The notes under the pieces are model-generated. The model did not search any database, was not told where the DNA came from, and saw nothing but the letters and a program-made list of their open reading frames with translations. Positions 6,535-7,460 of a stretch of 7,460 nucleotides of DNA are shown here, in pieces (position 1 is the first letter of the stretch; each line of letters starts with the position of its first letter). The DNA comes from JADHUC01 sp964617665 (GTDB lineage: Bacteria > Planctomycetota > Planctomycetia > Pirellulales > Pirellulaceae), in NCBI GenBank assembly GCA_964617665.1, contig CAZUAH010000655.1, positions 1-7,460 on the forward strand, in the 5' to 3' direction. Position numbers and translations under genes: made by a program.

Positions 6535-7098
6535 TTAGGCGTCTGCCGATGCTTCTTCCAGCATCTTGATCCACGGCCCGACGTAGTGGCCATGATCGTG
6601 GAAGGTCCGGCCGCTGAACAAGTTGCCGTCGATCACGCACGGTTCATCAACGAACGTGCCACCACAGACTTCCAGATCGAATTTGCACTTGGGGACCGTG
6701 GCCATCCGACGCCCCTTGACACAACCAGCGTACGCCGGGATCTCGACGCCGTGGCAGACGCAGGCGATCGGCTTGTTCGCCTCGAAGAAGTGACGCGTTA
6801 TCCGCACCAAGTCTTCGTCGTAGCGAATGTACTCGGGGGCCCGACCGCCCGAGAAGAAGATGCCGAGATACTCGTCCGGGTTGATGTCCCGGAAGGCAAT
6901 GTCGGTTTGGATCGTGTAACCTTCCCATTCCTTCGTGATCGTCCATCCCGGTTTCACCTCGTGCATCACCATCTGATAGCGGTGGACTTCCGGTCCAGCA
7001 ACGACGGGCTCGAAGCCGCCTTCGATCAAGCGGTAGTAGGGATAGAGCGTATCTACCGTTTCACTGGCATCACCGACGATAATCAGTACTTTTTCCAT
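6535..7098 (-). CDS. DJ-1/PfpI family protein
   Basis: A 187-residue protein of the DJ-1/PfpI superfamily, which includes intracellular peptidases, deglycase or glyoxalase III-like enzymes and stress proteins. It begins 'MEKVLIIVGDASE' with E13 at the usual acidic position. The nucleophile elbow 'IACVCHGVEI' (111-120) gives C115-H116. 'SGGRAPEYIR' (83-92) is the segment typical of PfpI. The C-terminal 'GRTFHDHGHYVGPWIKML' resembles the tail of PfpI relatives. It has no signal peptide, so it is cytoplasmic, unlike the next four proteins. Six Cys lie in residues 113-154, more than usual. The Shine-Dalgarno is weak (GAAAGAGA about 7 bases upstream). It is the first gene of the minus-strand series. 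The family is confident; the substrate is not known. Confidence 0.88.
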   Translation of the reverse strand: MEKVLIIVGDASETVDTLYPYYRLIEGGFEPVVAGPEVHRYQMVMHEVKPGWTITKEWEGYTIQTDIAFRDINPDEYLGIFFSGGRAPEYIRYDEDLVRITRHFFEANKPIACVCHGVEIPAYAGCVKGRRMATVPKCKFDLEVCGGTFVDEPCVIDGNLFSGRTFHDHGHYVGPWIKMLEEASADA

Positions 7099-7309
7099 GG
7101 TTTGTCTCTTTCTAGAAACTAATAGATGTTGTCAAAGAGTCTTTGTGGTCAAATGGAGAGCCAATTGCGCGGCACCTCGTGCGCGTCTTGAGCCTCCAAT
7201 CCTACCGTTTCGCGAGCAGCATTTCATTCCACTTCCTCGCAAATAGATTACCATAATCACATTCGCTATCGCGCTACGCAAGAAATCAACCTTCGAAGGA
7301 ATGTGCTAA
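7099..7309. promoter_or_regulatory. divergent intergenic region with a 13-base palindrome
   Basis: This 211-base gap separates the DJ-1/PfpI gene (minus) from the partial exported protein gene (plus) and should hold both promoters. It is more AT-rich than the genes. CAAAGAGTCTTTG (7133-7145) is a perfect palindrome around a central G, centred 41 bases upstream of the DJ-1/PfpI start. Just around it, on the minus strand, TTTGACCACA and TTTGACAACA are direct repeats 17 bases apart (9 of 10 match). CATAAT at 7252-7257 could be a plus-strand -10, but I see no good -35. Promoter positions are not resolved. Confidence 0.4.
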
Positions 7310-7460
7310 ATGAACGGCCGACTGCTTCATTCTACGGTAGGTGTCTTGTTACTAATGGCGAGTATAGCCGAACGCCTGCCGGCTGCTGAACAGCCTTCGG
7401 GCCATTCGCCATTTGTCGATTCCCAGGCAGTGAAGGATCGTTTCGCGGACATTACCGACA
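7310..7460 (+). CDS. Exported protein of unknown function, partial (N-terminus only)
   Basis: An open frame of 50 codons running off the right edge, divergent from all other genes. GAAGGA (7295-7300) lies 9 bases before the ATG. The N-terminus is a likely Sec signal peptide: a short region with one Arg, a hydrophobic core 'VGVLLLMASIA' (10-20), and a cleavage site near 'LPAA|EQ' (23-28). The visible mature part is only 'EQPSGHSPFVDSQAV' and 'KDRFADITD'. The closing 'FADITD' faintly resembles the 'FxDVT' opening of FG-GAP/ASPIC (CRTAC1-like) proteins, too little to assign. The Shine-Dalgarno sits inside a 10-base palindrome CCTTCGAAGG (7290-7299). Confidence 0.6.
   Translation, partial: MNGRLLHSTVGVLLLMASIAERLPAAEQPSGHSPFVDSQAVKDRFADITD

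Overview
The window looks like a piece of a planctomycete chromosome, probably from the Pirellulales and its relatives. This is an inference from gene content, since no marker gene is present. The clues are several exported metabolic enzymes together (a Sec-exported Gfo/Idh/MocA oxidoreductase, a Tat-exported FAD oxidoreductase, a PhoD-like phosphatase, an exported VOC protein), a DJ-1/PfpI protein of the 'GGRAPEY' type, and intergenic repeats of a style I associate with planctomycetes. Base composition is moderately GC-rich by eye.

Layout. Six genes lie on the minus strand and one partial gene on the plus strand. In minus-strand transcription order they are: a DJ-1/PfpI amidotransferase-like protein (7098-6535), a PhoD-like metallophosphatase (6465-4600), a Tat-exported FAD-dependent oxidoreductase (4519-3026), a small exported VOC/glyoxalase-fold protein (2810-2373), an exported Gfo/Idh/MocA oxidoreductase (2244-1222), and the N-terminal 314 residues of an HflK-type SPFH membrane protein (944 to the left edge). 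For the PhoD, FAD, VOC and Gfo genes the longest open frame starts too early; a Shine-Dalgarno-like sequence plus a clean signal peptide places the real start 12-41 codons further in. The plus-strand gene begins at 7310 and encodes an exported protein cut off after 50 residues. It is divergent from the DJ-1/PfpI gene across about 210 bases that should hold both promoters.

How the genes may work together. The first three minus-strand genes are separated by only about 70-80 bases and could form one transcription unit. The VOC and Gfo genes follow after 215- and 128-base gaps that contain repeats or possible terminators. Four of the five products upstream of hflK carry export signals, so the cluster may process a phosphorylated or oxidised carbon compound outside the cytoplasm. 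No substrate can be read from the sequence. The hflK gene is probably a separate unit after a 277-base gap.

Points of interest. HflK carries an 18-base imperfect tandem repeat of five units that encodes an acidic hexapeptide insertion inside its SPFH region. The PhoD-like enzyme has Ser where classical PhoD has its iron-binding Cys, and also holds an extra insertion of about 80 residues. The intergenic spaces contain a 69-base REP-like palindrome and a 7-base-period CGAAA repeat. I found no RNA genes, CRISPR arrays or insertion sequences.
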